This document shows positions 1 to 14,100 of a DNA stretch of 64,000 bases, piece by piece. Each line of letters starts with the position of its first letter. Within the stretch, counting starts at the first letter, position 1. The stretch spans positions 14,854,932-14,918,931 of the forward strand of contig JACBWW010000004.1 in assembly GCA_020086605.1 (NCBI GenBank), given 5' to 3'. A program made the position numbers and the translations under genes. This DNA is from Lanius collurio. Taxonomy: Eukaryota; Chordata; Aves; Passeriformes; Laniidae. The notes below the pieces were generated by a model that worked only from the letters and a program-made list of their open reading frames with translations, had not been told where the DNA came from and did not search any database.

Positions 1-2195
1 AAGCCCCATTAACTGATGAATTGAGGTCAGAATGGTTCATGTTATCACTGTGAGTACAGAAAAAAAAACTTGGCCCAAACATGGAAACCCAACCGACTTT
101 CATCATGAAAAAAAGCTCAGGGACAGAGGGATAGTGATACCTGTGAGTATTGCCTTATTACGAGTGTCTTCTTTTCACCCTTTTAGCTAGTCTTATCAAA
201 GAAAAGGCTTGTGGAGATATAAGAAATAAAACACCTCCCCTGCCCCGCTTCTGAATATGGAGAAAGGATCCACTTGTATTTCTGTGTGACCTACAGAAGG
301 AAATATTTCTGCATGTTCAGTACTGTGAAGAGCAACCAGTCTGAACTCTTCTTTAATTTTGAGGGTTTATACTGACACTGTTACATGAGCCCCTTCTGCA
401 GACAACCTAACTCCTGAGAGCAGCTAAGTCTCAGATTCATGAGTCCTCAGTGCTCCCCAATTTCTGGAATTTAAAACTTTTTACGAGATAGGACTTTCTG
501 ATTCCATCAAATCTCTTCAGAATTTCTGTACTTACAAACTTGACACCTAGTCTGCACAAATTGACCCAATTTGCCTTTTCAACTAAAGTCTGATAATGAA
601 ATTTCTAATACTCACTTCATCTGGACCAGAACTAATTCATTCACATCTGGCCTTGTGACAGACCAGATATCTTACATCTCAACCCAAGGAGTAGTTTTAT
701 CTATGTAAGTATAAAAGAAGAGGGGAAAGAATTTTAAACCAGAACAGAACATAGAAATTTCAGAGTGAGTTTATCTTTATTTTCTTTTATTCATAACCAA
801 CTAGCCCAGCCTTGTAGCCCCAGCCATGTTCTGCAGGTTGAATCACTCTTAATCCTGAGCACCACTGTAGCTACCCAAGAGGGTAATACCACTGTACAGC
901 TTAAATAAGCACACTGGTCTCAAAGCCCAATCTAAAATCCTTTTGAATCTGTGGCAACTTTTCAAATAGCTTTGACTCAGAACTTTAGGTTTAACCAATT
1001 TGCTACACTGATGGAGTTTCAGATGCCAAACTGACAGATAAGTGGTGTAGCTTATTTCCTAAGCACCTTTTACTCCTATTGACTTCTCAGATCAGTCTGA
1101 ACGAATGCTTTAATATATTTCTTACCCCAAATGCAAGCTGTCTTAGTGATGTTATTCCCAGAAAGTTGACAAAAATGGTTAGTAGACAAAAACTAATCTT
1201 GAAAACTAAGGAGGAAGATAGCATTCCCTTTCGCTTTAGAGCCTGTTGTTAATTTTTTTAATTTTTCACAATTCATGATCAAGCAGCTTATTTCTTTCTA
1301 GTCCTTTCTTTAAAGGAGATAAATTATTTTCATTATTAACTCAAAGGTTTTCTTCTATTTAAAAGAAATTGTAGGGCATTCACCAGTGGCATCATTCTAG
1401 TCAACAAACTAATTACGATTGTGACAAATGAAGGAAAAGCTATTCAACTGATCCTAGGACCATGATTTTAAAAACATTATGTATGTGATTTTCACATTTC
1501 TTGAAAAATCAAAGTAGATCTGACACACACTTTCAGTCACTGTTTAGATTGTACAGAAAAAAATATTGAAATGAGCATATTCCCTGTGGAAATTTCTAGC
1601 TGCACTACCTACATTCACTTGGTATATCCTTGTGATGTCATTTCAGTTGGAGCAGGAGGAGCATTGAATCTCCCTTTCTTATTTCTCTGCTGAAATTTCA
1701 TGCCAGTTGAAATGAAATCATTCCAAATAATGAAGGTGGCATCTTTTTTCCTCCAAAATAACATCAAAAAATAAATTTCAAATGCTATAAAGACTTCATT
1801 GATTTCTTTCTTAAAAATACTACCATAATCATCATTACAGCAATGAAAAATGTTTTTCACAACTTGGCAATGGGCTAAGAATGTTACATTAACCCTACAT
1901 TACAAATAAAAATTTGAGAACTAGCATAGTGTGGTGTTTTTCTGAAAACTAGATATGAAGTCACTAGCCAAGCCAGATTTCAGTTCAAAAGCAGGGACTT
2001 TACTGGCAACTTATTAGTTCTCTTGCTTTTCGTGCCCTTTCAAGACACCTTTCTGACACAAGCTGAATATATGAGCACAGCTAGACATTACATAAAAACT
2101 TGCAATTGTCCTCAGCAGAGATGCATCAGTTGCCCAGGCATAGACATTTAGTAGATGTAGAGCAGAACTGGCCAATTGATGGGTTCATCACACCA
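1..2195. other. Unique AT-rich non-coding DNA, nothing recognised
   Basis: No repeat family, RNA gene or convincing exon is seen. The only open frame of note (81 codons, minus strand, 1615-1860) has no recognisable domain and is within chance length. Short A and T runs occur, as in the rest of the window. Confidence 0.6.
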
Positions 2196-2196
2196 C

Positions 2197-2325
2197 AGAA
2201 TCAAAGAATGGCTTGGGTTAGAAAGAACTTTAAAGATCATCTAGTTCCAATTCTTCTGCCAAGCAGAGGGACACCTTTCACCTGACCACATTGCTCAGAG
2301 CTCCATTCGACCTGGCCTTGAAATG
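2197..2325 (-). mobile_element. CR1 LINE 3'-end fragment (antisense)
   Basis: Read on the plus strand, this begins with a CR1-tail complement (CACAGAATCAAAGAATGG). The antisense landmarks of avian CR1 3' ends follow in order: the GGTT-AGAAAG-ACTTTAAAG block, the ATCTAGTTCCAA block, a degraded 'ccaagcagagggacaccttt' block and 'ctggccttgaa'. The copy is therefore on the minus strand, 5'-truncated to about 130 bp, and many substitutions away from young CR1 copies. CR1 is the dominant LINE of birds, and such short truncated copies are typical. The small open frame across it (2100-2285) is not a gene. Confidence 0.85.
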
Positions 2326-5300
2326 CAAAATGGAGAGGGGAAGTGGGGGGAAGGATGTTTTTGTTTGGTGGATTTTGGTGTTAGTATTTCAGTGCAAATG
2401 TTGGCATAGCCCATAACTCCTCGTTTGTGGTGGTTCCTCCTGTTTGAAGCCATTGTGACAGGGTTGCAAGTGTAAACATGATCACATCCTCGAACTTGGG
2501 GACTTCAGAAATGTTTTGAAAAGGGATGTGGTGAAATAAGAGATGGAAAAATATTTAGTCTGCATTTTTAAGACCAATAACAAAAAACTTTATTATCATA
2601 ATCCAAAGTATGCTACTAATACTTCTGCCTTCTCTTTTGATAGCTTGCCTCTCTCATGTCCACATGAAAATCTTCCAAAACCAAGCTGCATTGGAAAGTA
2701 TTTTGAGGTCATTTATACAAGCAAACTGTGTCAGATAACAGTAATAATACATTAAATCATTGTTAACACTCAATATCTATTTGATAATTTTTGCATCAAA
2801 GCATAAATCTTGCATTTACTGTTGGGGTTTTCTGTTAAAGTTTTAGCACGCTGTTTTGAATCAACCAGACAGCAAAGGGGAGTAGGTGCTAAGGTTGCTA
2901 AAAGTTCAGAAAATTTGCTAGGTAACAAGCATTCCTGAAAATCTTTTGGGGCTTCTAGCACACTCTTTGACCTACTGATTGACTCTTTACAGCTACATAA
3001 AATTTGGATTGGAGAGGAAACTAGAAAAATTGTTAGCTGAAGAAGAAACTATTACTCTATTAAAAATGCAAAACAAAAGCCAAGTTTCTACTGTGCCAGG
3101 CATCTTTTCCATTTTCTGGGTTATATACAGGACTAGTTTGGATGACAAGCTGGAGAAAAATAGATTGAGACCTAATTTACTTTCACTACTATGAGTAAAA
3201 TTGCAATGAGGATCAGACTCCATGGTTTCCTCACAAGAAAAGAAAAAATTAAGGAAAAAGTTAGATTTTGGGCATCACTGGGTCTTCTTCAGAGCCACAA
3301 AGGCATTCCATCAGCAGCTGCCATGTGGCTGGCTCTCAGCTCTGAGGGAAGAAATCAACAGCAACAGTCATATTTACCTGGATGCTCCAGAAAATGGGGA
3401 GGAAAATACTTGTTTCTTTTCTCAGTCCACTTTCCTCCATCCTTTTCACTTTCCCATTGTATTTGACTTTCCTGCTCTGTGGATTAATCCTTTCAAACAA
3501 TTCTCCTATCCCCATTGAACTTTAAGCAGTAACCACAGTGACTTTTCTGAAGCTGTTCACCATTGCTGGCATTTTTCCCTTGCATGGACCACTCTCTGCA
3601 GTCTCAGGCTGGATTATTTGCCCTATTTACGAGGTAATGGCATACAACGTGGCCTTTGATATTAAGTGATTCCCTTGGAATGCTGTCAGTGAATGTCTTT
3701 CTCCATATTTGTTAAGTTTCTTCTTTTTCTGCTGCCTTCAAATCACAGCTCAATTCTGACCTTTCGGTACCTCATCTCTCATGTGACTGTTTTTCTGTTC
3801 CTTACCACTGTTTGCTCTACCTGTTAATCCTTAGTCTCTTCTTACTTGCAATCTTTCACATCTTGCTTTTTATACAGTCTCCCAGACGTTCTACAAATAC
3901 CTGTCCTCCCTGTCCTCAGTAGTTACAATTTTAAATCCTGTCTAATCTAGTTCCCACTGACATAGCAGATCTCATCTTTGTCCTGACACAGTTGCCAGTC
4001 CTCTCCCTGTTGTGTCTCAATTTTCTCTCTCCTGACTTCAGGGGGGAAGTGCAGGGACCTCACATGCAGAGAAAGAAGATTAACTGGGATTTACATGTCT
4101 AAGTTCAGACATGCTTGTCAAAATACCTAGCCAGTTGAGACTTAACTTTGGAAGAAAACAAATTCTTTGAGTGCCTCTGAATTAAACTGTGGGGCTTCCC
4201 AAGAGTTACAAGCTTTAGATCACTCAGATGAAAGGGTTTGCCACTAACTACAGGAAGATTCACATATGGGATATTTCTTTTACTTTTCCTGCTTAAGCAA
4301 AACCTTGATCTAGTTGACCTTCTGAGAAGCAGCTGACCAGATCACAAATTCCAAGTTGCAAGGATTCATTTTAAATAAAGGAATATTAGTTTCTCATTTT
4401 TATGTTTCTTTTGGGGAGGATCATTTGTTTGTTTTTAATAATACCAGCAGGTGGGATAAATAGATTAAGTTTTGTCTACTATCTCAAATAATACAAAGCT
4501 ACATCTCCCAACCCTCAGAGGCTGCTCTAAAAGAATTTGTCTGTCATGAAGACATGAATTCTTGCCATCAGCAGTCAATCTGCTGTATAATTTAGGAAAC
4601 AAGGAAAACTTTGTCTGAACAAAGACTAAGAAAGCAAAGATAGAGGTTGCTGTGAAAGATGGTCCTTTTTGCAGTGTAGTCCCACACACGTTTAGAGCAC
4701 ACAGCAGAGCAAGGCAGCCCTTCTGCTACAGAGATAAAATGAAAGTGTTCAGGAAAAGTGAGAAATACCCATAGCTATGGCTCTACTTGTACAATGCCAT
4801 TCTGCCTTTAAGCTATTTTATGTATATACTGCCCAGTGCCCTAACCATCTTTGTGAATGGGAATTCCCACTGGCATCAGAGTGAACATGGAACAGAGAAG
4901 GCTTTAATGGCAAAGTCTCTGCTGATGGTTTGAGCTACTCCCTGAAAGTGTAAATGGGCAAATGAATGCAGAGAGTGCTTGTGAATATAATTAAGCCAGT
5001 TTTATGGAGCAATGCAAACTAGTAAGAGCAAGGACTGCAGTGAAATAGCAAAAAAAAAAAAAATAAATTAGGGTGCAAAGGTTAAGAAAAGAAGCTTAAG
5101 CTCACACTTGAGTATGGCCAGATGGGCGTGAAGAAATGACACAATCTAAAAGACAGCACAGTGAAAATGTCCTGGCTGCTTAGGAGCATCATTATTTGTA
5201 TCACACTCCCACCCAGAGGCTTCACATGAATATCAGGGTCCCATTGTGCTACATATTGCACAAACACAGCAAAAGTCCAAAGTCATAATCCCAGGAATAA

Positions 5301-8300
5301 GCAGAGAAAAAGCATCAGCACTGCAACATGTAAGAGGCAGAGCTTGGATGAGCAGGGAGAAAAGTGAAAAGGTTTCATACCAGAATGACTCTGAGTTTGC
5401 TACAAAGGATCATGAACCTCTCAATGAACTTGCAGCCCAGTGAGTTCCATGCAGTTCCAGGTGCTGTAATGAATGTTTCACAGAGAGATAATTAACCCTC
5501 CTCACCTGAAAGCTCTGCAGTGCTAATGCTTTTCAGCACAATCTGTCCATGACACCATGGTAGATTGCAGAGCCAGCTTTATTATTTCAGTTTGTTCTGC
5601 TCCTTTTTACTGCTACTGCTCTCTAAGGTTAATTGTACTCCCTGTGCTGATGCACAGTAGTATCTATACATAGACCACACTGTATGGATTCCTTCTTTTC
5701 TTTCTTCTTTTTTTCCCCCCTTTTTAATCAATAAGAAGTTAAAACACAATGCAGCTTTCTCAATAAAATGCAAGGAGTCATCAGTGAAGTGGGAAAGGGC
5801 AAAGTAAAGGAGGAAACCCTTGACCCTCTCTGACTCAGCCCACTCTACTCCTGGGCTAGAAGAGGATTCAGATGAAAGAAAAAACACAGGATGATCCAAA
5901 TGCAAGCCTTTTCCTTGTGAAAGGTGTATAGTAAATGACAGCAAATACCATGGCCCTGGTTTCTATATCTCAGTCTGCTTCCACACCAAAGTCCAAGATC
6001 CAGCTAAATGCCTAGGCTGTTCTTTCCCCAGATTACTACATTCATGTTCACTTCAGGGCTATTTGGGAGGCTAGATCAGTGGGAGTCTCATCAAGGATTT
6101 GGAGCTATATCCTTTTTGGGATGGGCTTCAACCAATGTGACTACATCCATACCAGCAGTAGCACAGACATCTGATTTTTCTCTGTCCCAACCAATCTTGT
6201 AACCAGAAGCATATACAGAAGCAGAGAGAACAAGTCCCTTGTAAATGTCTTCCTATTTCTACAGTTAAGTGAAACCCCAGGTTTGGGTTTAAAGTGGAGG
6301 CTCAGGTTCACCGTGTGCTAACATAAGTATTCTTCTGGTTCAGCTGTCTTCTCACATTGGACTCCTCAATGGACTCATGATTGTAGTGTGAGATAAACAG
6401 AACCAATGGCACCTCTCAAGATTAAGGACCATCAGAGGAACACAATCCTGAAGTCACTACGTCCACAGCACTCCATAACCAGCTGAGGGGTGGACAAACG
6501 TATGTCTTTTATCATCTTCATAAATGAGAGGATCTCTGTCTTGAACAGCAGCCTGTCCACAGTGGCTGCTGGCAGCATTTGTTGTGCATGGGGTCACCAT
6601 GCCTCAGACATGACATCCTACAAATCTGCAGCTCCAGTAGGTGTTTTGCAGTCAATCTCTAGTTTTCTGTAGATCAGTTTCTCAGGGGTCCACAAACAAG
6701 CACAAAGACAACCAAGTTCATATGCCAGAGTGCAATGCAATTAGCATGATCAAAAATGCAAAGATTATGACAGATGCATTTCAGCACTGTGACCACTTAG
6801 CCAATTAGGTCAGGAAAAATTATCTTTCTTTTATTACGTGCACTCCAAGAAATTTATCCCAATCTCTAATGAAACTGTCATTACAATCTGAAGAAAGCCA
6901 AGTGTACTGTCAGATCATTCCACACTGATGTCTATTACAGTATGTTTCCAATATAACAATTTAACACTGATGACTCTTAGCAAGTATCTTTGAGTTATAT
7001 TTTTTATTTCATTTTGTGAATGAAAAGATTATTGCAATTTAACAGGGATCTGTAACATATTCATGGTGGAAAGCAGGGAAGAGTTAAATCAGATTATTAA
7101 TTTCATGCTGAAATCAACCTATGCTGAAAGTAAACAAGCACCTTTGCATGATCTTCCTTCTTCCCTTGCTTTGGAACAGTTAATACTTAACTTGAACAAA
7201 TCTCTCCTTGTTTGGAAGTTTAGATTTGAGGAACAGACCATGACAGATGGTTTCTTTCTCTGTAAGCTATTGATTAATGGATTTTACTAAATGGTGTGAC
7301 ATGCCCTTTAAATGGAATTTACAAGTAATATATTGTATGGCAACTGCATTATTAATGATTTTGATACCTGGTATTTGTGTCTTCCTACTCTGAATTCTTC
7401 TTATTTATCCTGGTGAAGGTAGAGGGCAAAAGATCTCTACCTCTTGCTTGCTGGCCTTTGTTCTCACAATCATATATATCCCTAGGTTTATTCCCATTAT
7501 TCACATTACATCCAGCCTGACAATTTTCCTAACTGTATGCAAGCACAAGAAGGAAAAAAATCTTCTCTTGCAAGAAAATTGTCAAAGCCTTTAGATAAAT
7601 ATATCTATGTAAGAATTGAAGATGACTGGAGAGTTCACTCATCATTATTAAAAGATGTTTACAGTCCTCCATAAAAAACAAACAGAGAGAATCAATCTTG
7701 ATTTTTGTTTAGGTTTTTTCATTAGTGAAAACTTCCTCTGCTTATTTCTCCTGCACTTTGAGAGGCAACCTGCAGTGCAAATGTACTATTGTGTTTACCA
7801 AGAAGGAGACTTTGGTATGGTAGGCTGAAATAATAGGCAAAGCAAAATTAAAAAGCATTTAAACAAGAAGGAAAAATCAACAACAGTATTGTTCAGTTCT
7901 TATTATTCAGTCTTATTAGAAGGAGAGGATTTTGAACTCACAAAAACAGAGGGATAATTCACAGAAAATAAAGTCATTGCAGAAAAAATACATTTAGTCT
8001 TCATAGGAAAAGGCATCAGGGAGATTCTTATTTCAGACCATTTCCTGAGTTGTTGGAAGAGAAAATATGCCATCAACCTGATGAGTTAAACAACAATGAA
8101 TCATAAGAATCTGGTCGACCTGCTGAGGAAACTTCTTAGTAAAGTAACTGGCAGAAGTAGAAATGGCACAACCTACTCATTAAGGTATTTTGCTGTCACC
8201 ATCAAAACTAAGGACCTGGCTCGAAACAGGTAATCATGCCTGGCAGCTTTACTGAATACTGAATATCAGATATTGAAATCAGTCTTTGCTTAAACAGCTC

Positions 8301-11160
8301 GGAATGTTCCAAGGAATGACAGATTAGAGCTATCACCTGGCATATGTACCTAAATAAACATGATATGACAAGGACTGGAGGTAATTGAAAGTCAGAAGTG
8401 CCCCTTGGGAAGATTTGAACTTGTAAAAATAATTTACCCATTTCAGAATGAATGTTCTAGCTTCCAAAATGAAAGAATTGGAATTAAAATCCATAAGCAA
8501 TTGCCTGAAAAATCAAAACATTCAGTGTTGCAATTTTCCATAAGTCCCAGACTCTCAGTGAGGCATAGTCTAAATTCACCTCCATTTCCAACCCTGCAGG
8601 ACCAAGGGAAATTAAAGACTTAAGACTTAATCAAAGAATTAAGACTGGGAACTATGTGGGCACAAACTCTGGGAGGAGCATCCAGAGATAGACACCAGAG
8701 CTCAGAAGTCAGGGATCTTTCACATTCCCCTCTGCAGCAGGAAGCTGGAAGGCCTGATCCCTTGAGCCAGTCTGAAGTGGTAAATTTGTCTCAGAATGGA
8801 AGATGCTTGAAGCTCAGACCCTGGATGAGGAAGTCAGACAAGTTAAACATTTTTATTGAAAATAAATTTTCCCTCCTACCATGCAAAAAAATAGCGTTTT
8901 TTAAATTTTTTTTATGGAAATAGCCAGTGCTATTGAACAACAGACTGGTCCAATAGAGAAACGAAGTAATTACCATTGGTGACAGGCAGGTGTGAAAGTG
9001 TGGGTGTGCTCTCTGCTGAGCTGTCAGGATACAAACTTAAACCCTATGTAATAATTATATTGTTCTATCCCGTGTCATGGAGTGACATACAAAAACTCTG
9101 TATGTCAAAAGACCACTATAAGAAGAACAAATATTTAACAGGGCTGTAAAAGCTTTGAACAATGAAGTAAAAATAGATACAATTCAATATTCATCAAAGT
9201 AATTTCAGGGACAATTGCTGCATTCCAAGAACAAATATTACTTACAAGCATTTAATTTGTCTAGGGAGAATTTTTTTTAAACCTTCTCAGTCTCAGAAAA
9301 ACTCATCTGAACTACGTCTTTTAAAAATTAAACCAAAGAAAGGAGCTTTTTCTCCACCAGTTCTTTAGTCTCCAGGCAGTGTTTGAACAATCCACTGAAG
9401 ACACTGGAAATATTTTTATGAAATGTGCAACTCCTCCCATCTTGTGCAGCACTGAAAGCAAACGAGACTTGATAGAGAAAATGGGTTTTTAAGCCTAGTC
9501 ATCTTCTCAGGTGTTTTCATGCAGTAGTTGAATTTTCTTGAATCTATTTATTGAGTGATGTGCATTGAATTTCCTTAAACTAGAGATTATTTTGGCCTTT
9601 GTTTTTGCATTGTTAAGCAAGATTGTTTTTCTGTTTAACATGGGGTTTTACACCACTTTCAATAGCATGGTAAATGTCTTCCATGTTCCAGTTCAATGTC
9701 AAACTTCCTGAGATGCCAGCTGTGCTTAGATGCACAAAACTTCATCTCTCAGACATATATTTAGTTCCACAGTCAAAAGGAAGTGTTACTCACAAAGCAA
9801 CAAGGTACATTGGAGATTTGATAAAAGCTTCTCATTATGAAAGCTGTTTTTGTAGACTCCATAAGAAGAATAAAAGGATAAAATAAATTACCTCGTATGT
9901 AAGGCCAGTCTATACAGAAACTGACCCAAACTCTGCTTCAAGCTTAAAAAATTGGTTACTATCTGTTTTCCAAGTTATATTAATTGATAGTTTTTTACAA
10001 TCTGTTTATTTAGACCCCAATTAAAAAAAAAAATCTTAGGAGCCTTTCAGTCCATTTGAAGACAGCAAGTATCAGAAGTTTTTTTTAGAAAATAAACATG
10101 GTGTCATAGAATTTTCACATCATTAATGAAAATACAACACAAATCACAGTTTCTAATCTAAGAATGAAAAGAAATTAATAAACTTGCAAAAATTATCTAA
10201 ATATCTGAACAAATTGCTAAGCAGGAATTCTGTAACTTTTTATCTACTTGTCTGCACGTTTTTTACAGTAAGCCATTATTTCAAATGGATTTCATTGACT
10301 TTTGGTTAAAGATAAGCTGTAAAGTTAAAAACCCTTTTTTCCTTTTTTAAATGAGGTAATGATACCAATTGAGGAACATGACAATCTTTTCCAAAAGTGT
10401 GAGATTTTCTTATATGCAGAACTCACAAGATTGTTATAACAGAAATTAAACTGAGAAAGAAAAACATTGCAAAGAAATGAAGTAAATTTACTGATAGAAT
10501 CATGTTCAGAAAAAGTGTAAATAATCATGTATATTTATTTATTTACCTTTTCAAAGATAACAGGGTGAAGAAATGTATTTCTTTCAGTAACTACCCAGTC
10601 CTATGTTTCAAGTTACAACTTAGGAGAAGCTAATATATTTGTGTGTTGAGTTTAGAGCTAGCAAATGCCCATGAAGAAAAAGAAACAGTCTCCTCTATCC
10701 AAAGTTTTCTCATTTGCTTATTAAAACAAAGTGAAAAGTCAAATTATTGTCTTCAAGAAGTTAACTGAAATTATTTTTAATTCTCCTGATTTAGCAGCAT
10801 TGCAAGATGAATGTATGTGCAAATAAAACAAAATTATCTGTAAGTTTTCCTATAATAGCTTGTTTTCATTCACCTATAAGTCACCTCTTTGACCCAAATA
10901 ATTTCTTTCTGAACTGTTTTCTTACACAATCTCTAAAGATTTCTTTTTCAAGGGACAATGCTTTTAAAGGAATGCAGATTTTCTGAAGCTCAGCAGAAGA
11001 CAAGAATATAAAATCTACAAAAATATACACATAAACTCACATATATACAAGCAAAATACAAAAATCAAAAGTTTGTGGATGCTTCAGTGAAGAAATAATG
11101 ATGTCTAAAATTCAAATTCCTATCTTTGGACCTCCTATGGGCAAATTCAATATCTTCAAA
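2326..11160. other. Unique AT-rich non-coding DNA
   Basis: About 8.8 kb in which no repeat family or gene is recognised. Visible texture includes a pyrimidine-rich stretch around 3,700-4,040, an A-rich run near 5,050-5,065, and a small direct repeat of 'agacttaa' type near 8,617-8,645. Open frames are all under about 120 codons, overlap each other on opposite strands, and show no domain, signal peptide or splice context that I can defend. It could be intron or intergenic DNA. Confidence 0.55.
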
Positions 11161-14100
11161 AACAGAAACCCCACCATCACCACATCAGTGATGAATGTGG
11201 CACATGGTGGTCACAGTCCTCATTGCCATATAGTGTGATGGTGAAACACTGGCAGCGTGTCATACATTCCCAGTACTAGTCCCACTACACAGGTAACTAT
11301 ATATCATAGTAAGGGATGGCCAGTCAGCATCCCAGTGACAAGTTCTCCTACTCTGTGAAGTGGCCATGGCAACTGAGCTACCTTTCCTATTCTTCCTCCT
11401 ACCTTGTCAAAAAGCATTAACAAAAAAAGCTTCTCTGTTGTACTTTTTCCTTGATAACAATGTTGATTTTAAAAGGATTTAAGTTTGATGAGAGAGAAGT
11501 CAACACCTTATATTATGAGAATGCCCCATTTCTTCCAGCATCTCTAGAAGGAAAAATTACCTCTTTGGAATTAATATATTTTTGTGTACTTTTGTAAAAA
11601 AAAAAAAAAATAAAACAAAACACACCAAACAAAATGAGACAGAGACAGCAATTTTCTCTTTCATGGGACATATAAAAAAATGCATATATATACATATATG
11701 TCAAAATAATAAAAATCATATATATTTCATCCCCTTTGGGAATGGGAGACAACTATGAGCAATGATCAATGCATAGGAGAATGCTGGAATGAGACAAGAG
11801 ACAAAAAGACGAGAATTTAGAAAAATGCATACCTGATAATCCCAAATAAACTGTCAGTGGACTGTGCCAAGTTCTACATTTAAGAAATGCCTGAGTGCAT
11901 TTAAAACTCAAGCTGAGTCCCATCCACTTCAAGACCTGAGGCAAAAGAATTCTGGCCTTTCCTCCACCACAATGCACCCCTCTACATGTTGACCACCCAG
12001 CCTCTGGCTTGTACTGAGAGAGCCCACAAGTTACTGCAACTTCATCAAAGCTGACACCGCACCAGCAGTGACGTGTCTGCAAAGCCAATTCACCCCAGGA
12101 GTCCTGCTCTGCCCAACCAGTCCAGAGCATTGCCCAGCCTTGTCAAAACACCTGCCATTCCCAGGGGCACCTGGGACCTGCTGGTGAGGTGAAAATGGCC
12201 CCAAAGTGCCTACAAACACAGGCTGTCCCCTTCCTTTGACTTTGAAAAGAAGGATGCGCAAGGTCAGGAAATATCTGCGTTTAAATGGGAAAAGTGCTAA
12301 AACCAGGAGCAGCTCATAATTAGGGATTATTACCCCAGCAATATGGAACAATTGATACAGAGTTGAAGCAAATTACTTTAGAGATTATTAGGTCATTTTG
12401 TCAGCACTTGTTTACTCTGTCTATAGACACAAAAATATGTTTACCTTAACCACAGCAGAGCTCTGCATGATGCCTGATGGGTAGGAAAGAGAGTATAAAT
12501 TGTGACACTGTAACACACTGTGATATACGCTGAGCACATGGGAGATAAATGTTGAAACCAAAGAGAAACCTTGGCATTTGTATCGGCAAGCAAGCTGCAG
12601 CACAACTGAGGATGGGTTTGACTGTCTTTTAGGAATTTCTGCATCAGACTTGAGTGCCACATCTGAAACCTGTGAGGTTTGAACTGAATTCACTGTTTTC
12701 AATAGTTACAAGAACTCTTTTTTCTGTTCCATTTTTTTCACTTGAAACAAAGTTCAGAAAATGTTTAGAGGCAAAAATGTGCAAGCAAAACCACAAAAAA
12801 CCTTTCCAGATGAAAATGTCTGAATATACCTAAATGAGGTAGTACAGGACTATCACACCTGTAAAAAATCCAGTCTTTTGACTGATTCAATACAGAATAA
12901 GAGAATCTACTTGTACTTTTAAAGGCAACAAGCCTTAATCACCTACTTAAGCTATGCATGTTCTCACATGCTCCTCCAAATGGAGGGGGGAAAATATCCT
13001 ACCTAAGTGCATTGCTGAATCAAATATTCAATAATGACCTTTGAGTGGTTGCAAATGAGTCCTGAATGAATGTTGAGTCAGCAGAGCTGCTGGGACTCCT
13101 GGGCCTGCTTCTTCATAATCAAGGCAAAAACAAGCAAAAAATGAGCTCTTCTCCCTGTGCTCTCAGGGGTGGGAGGTCTCTCAGCAGTCTCACCTATGAA
13201 CTCTTCATTGCTTAAGACGTGCCTCAGTTGCTTTATACCCTGAGCTCGGGAAGAATATGTGAGCTGGACACCTTCATCACTCTAGTAATCAGGAAATAAT
13301 CAGGGGAGATGGTGCATTGGAGGGCAGTCCCCTGAGGGAAAAGGGAAGAGGCGTGGAGGGATCAGGAGGCTATGCCTGATGCCATCTGTCATTACTGCAG
13401 CTTTCTCATGGAAGACAACCCTGCAATAGAACCCTACTAATTTCTTTGTAAAGTATCTCATTAGTCCCTCCCTTCCTGAACTGCCTCTCTATTAAAACGT
13501 GGTAAATTAATTCTGCCATTCCCAGTTCCAGCCTGTCCCCTTACTGAAATGAAGGTGAGTCATGCTGGCCAGGGCTCAAGATAGAGATAATTATACAGGA
13601 GCCAGGGAAAGTATTTCATTTGCTGACTGCTGAGCTGCTCTATCAGTAGTGGAGATGGGATCTCTCATCCTGGCCTCCAGGAAACTCAGGACAGAGAATA
13701 AGAAGGTATGGAAAATAAATATTCTCTCATGAAAATATTCTATACGCAGGCTCTGCCAAACATGCTATTGTAACATACATCTGACCAGGGGCAGTGAATG
13801 TGAGGGGCCTGACACTGGGAGCAGATTTCAGTGCTGTGCAGGTCCTCCCTGTGTGGTTCCCAGCTGTGATCATGCAATAACCCCTGGGTGCAGGACAGTG
13901 TCTGTAAGTGCTATCCAAAGACGTACACACTGGTGTGAGTGCTGTCTTTGCCTGCTCATGGGGGTGCCTGCCTGTGCCATCTGTGCAGAAAGGACATGCT
14001 GAGGGCTGCAGCCAGGGCTCTGACCTTCCCCTCTGCAGTCAGTGGCTGCTTCCGAGAGGAAAACATCCGCCTCTCTGGGAACAGTATTTCTGACTTCCGT

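Noticed and set aside
11753..12351. Overlapping 106- and 125-codon minus-strand frames
   Set aside because: Different frames over the same DNA, with no domain, conservation cue or splice context.
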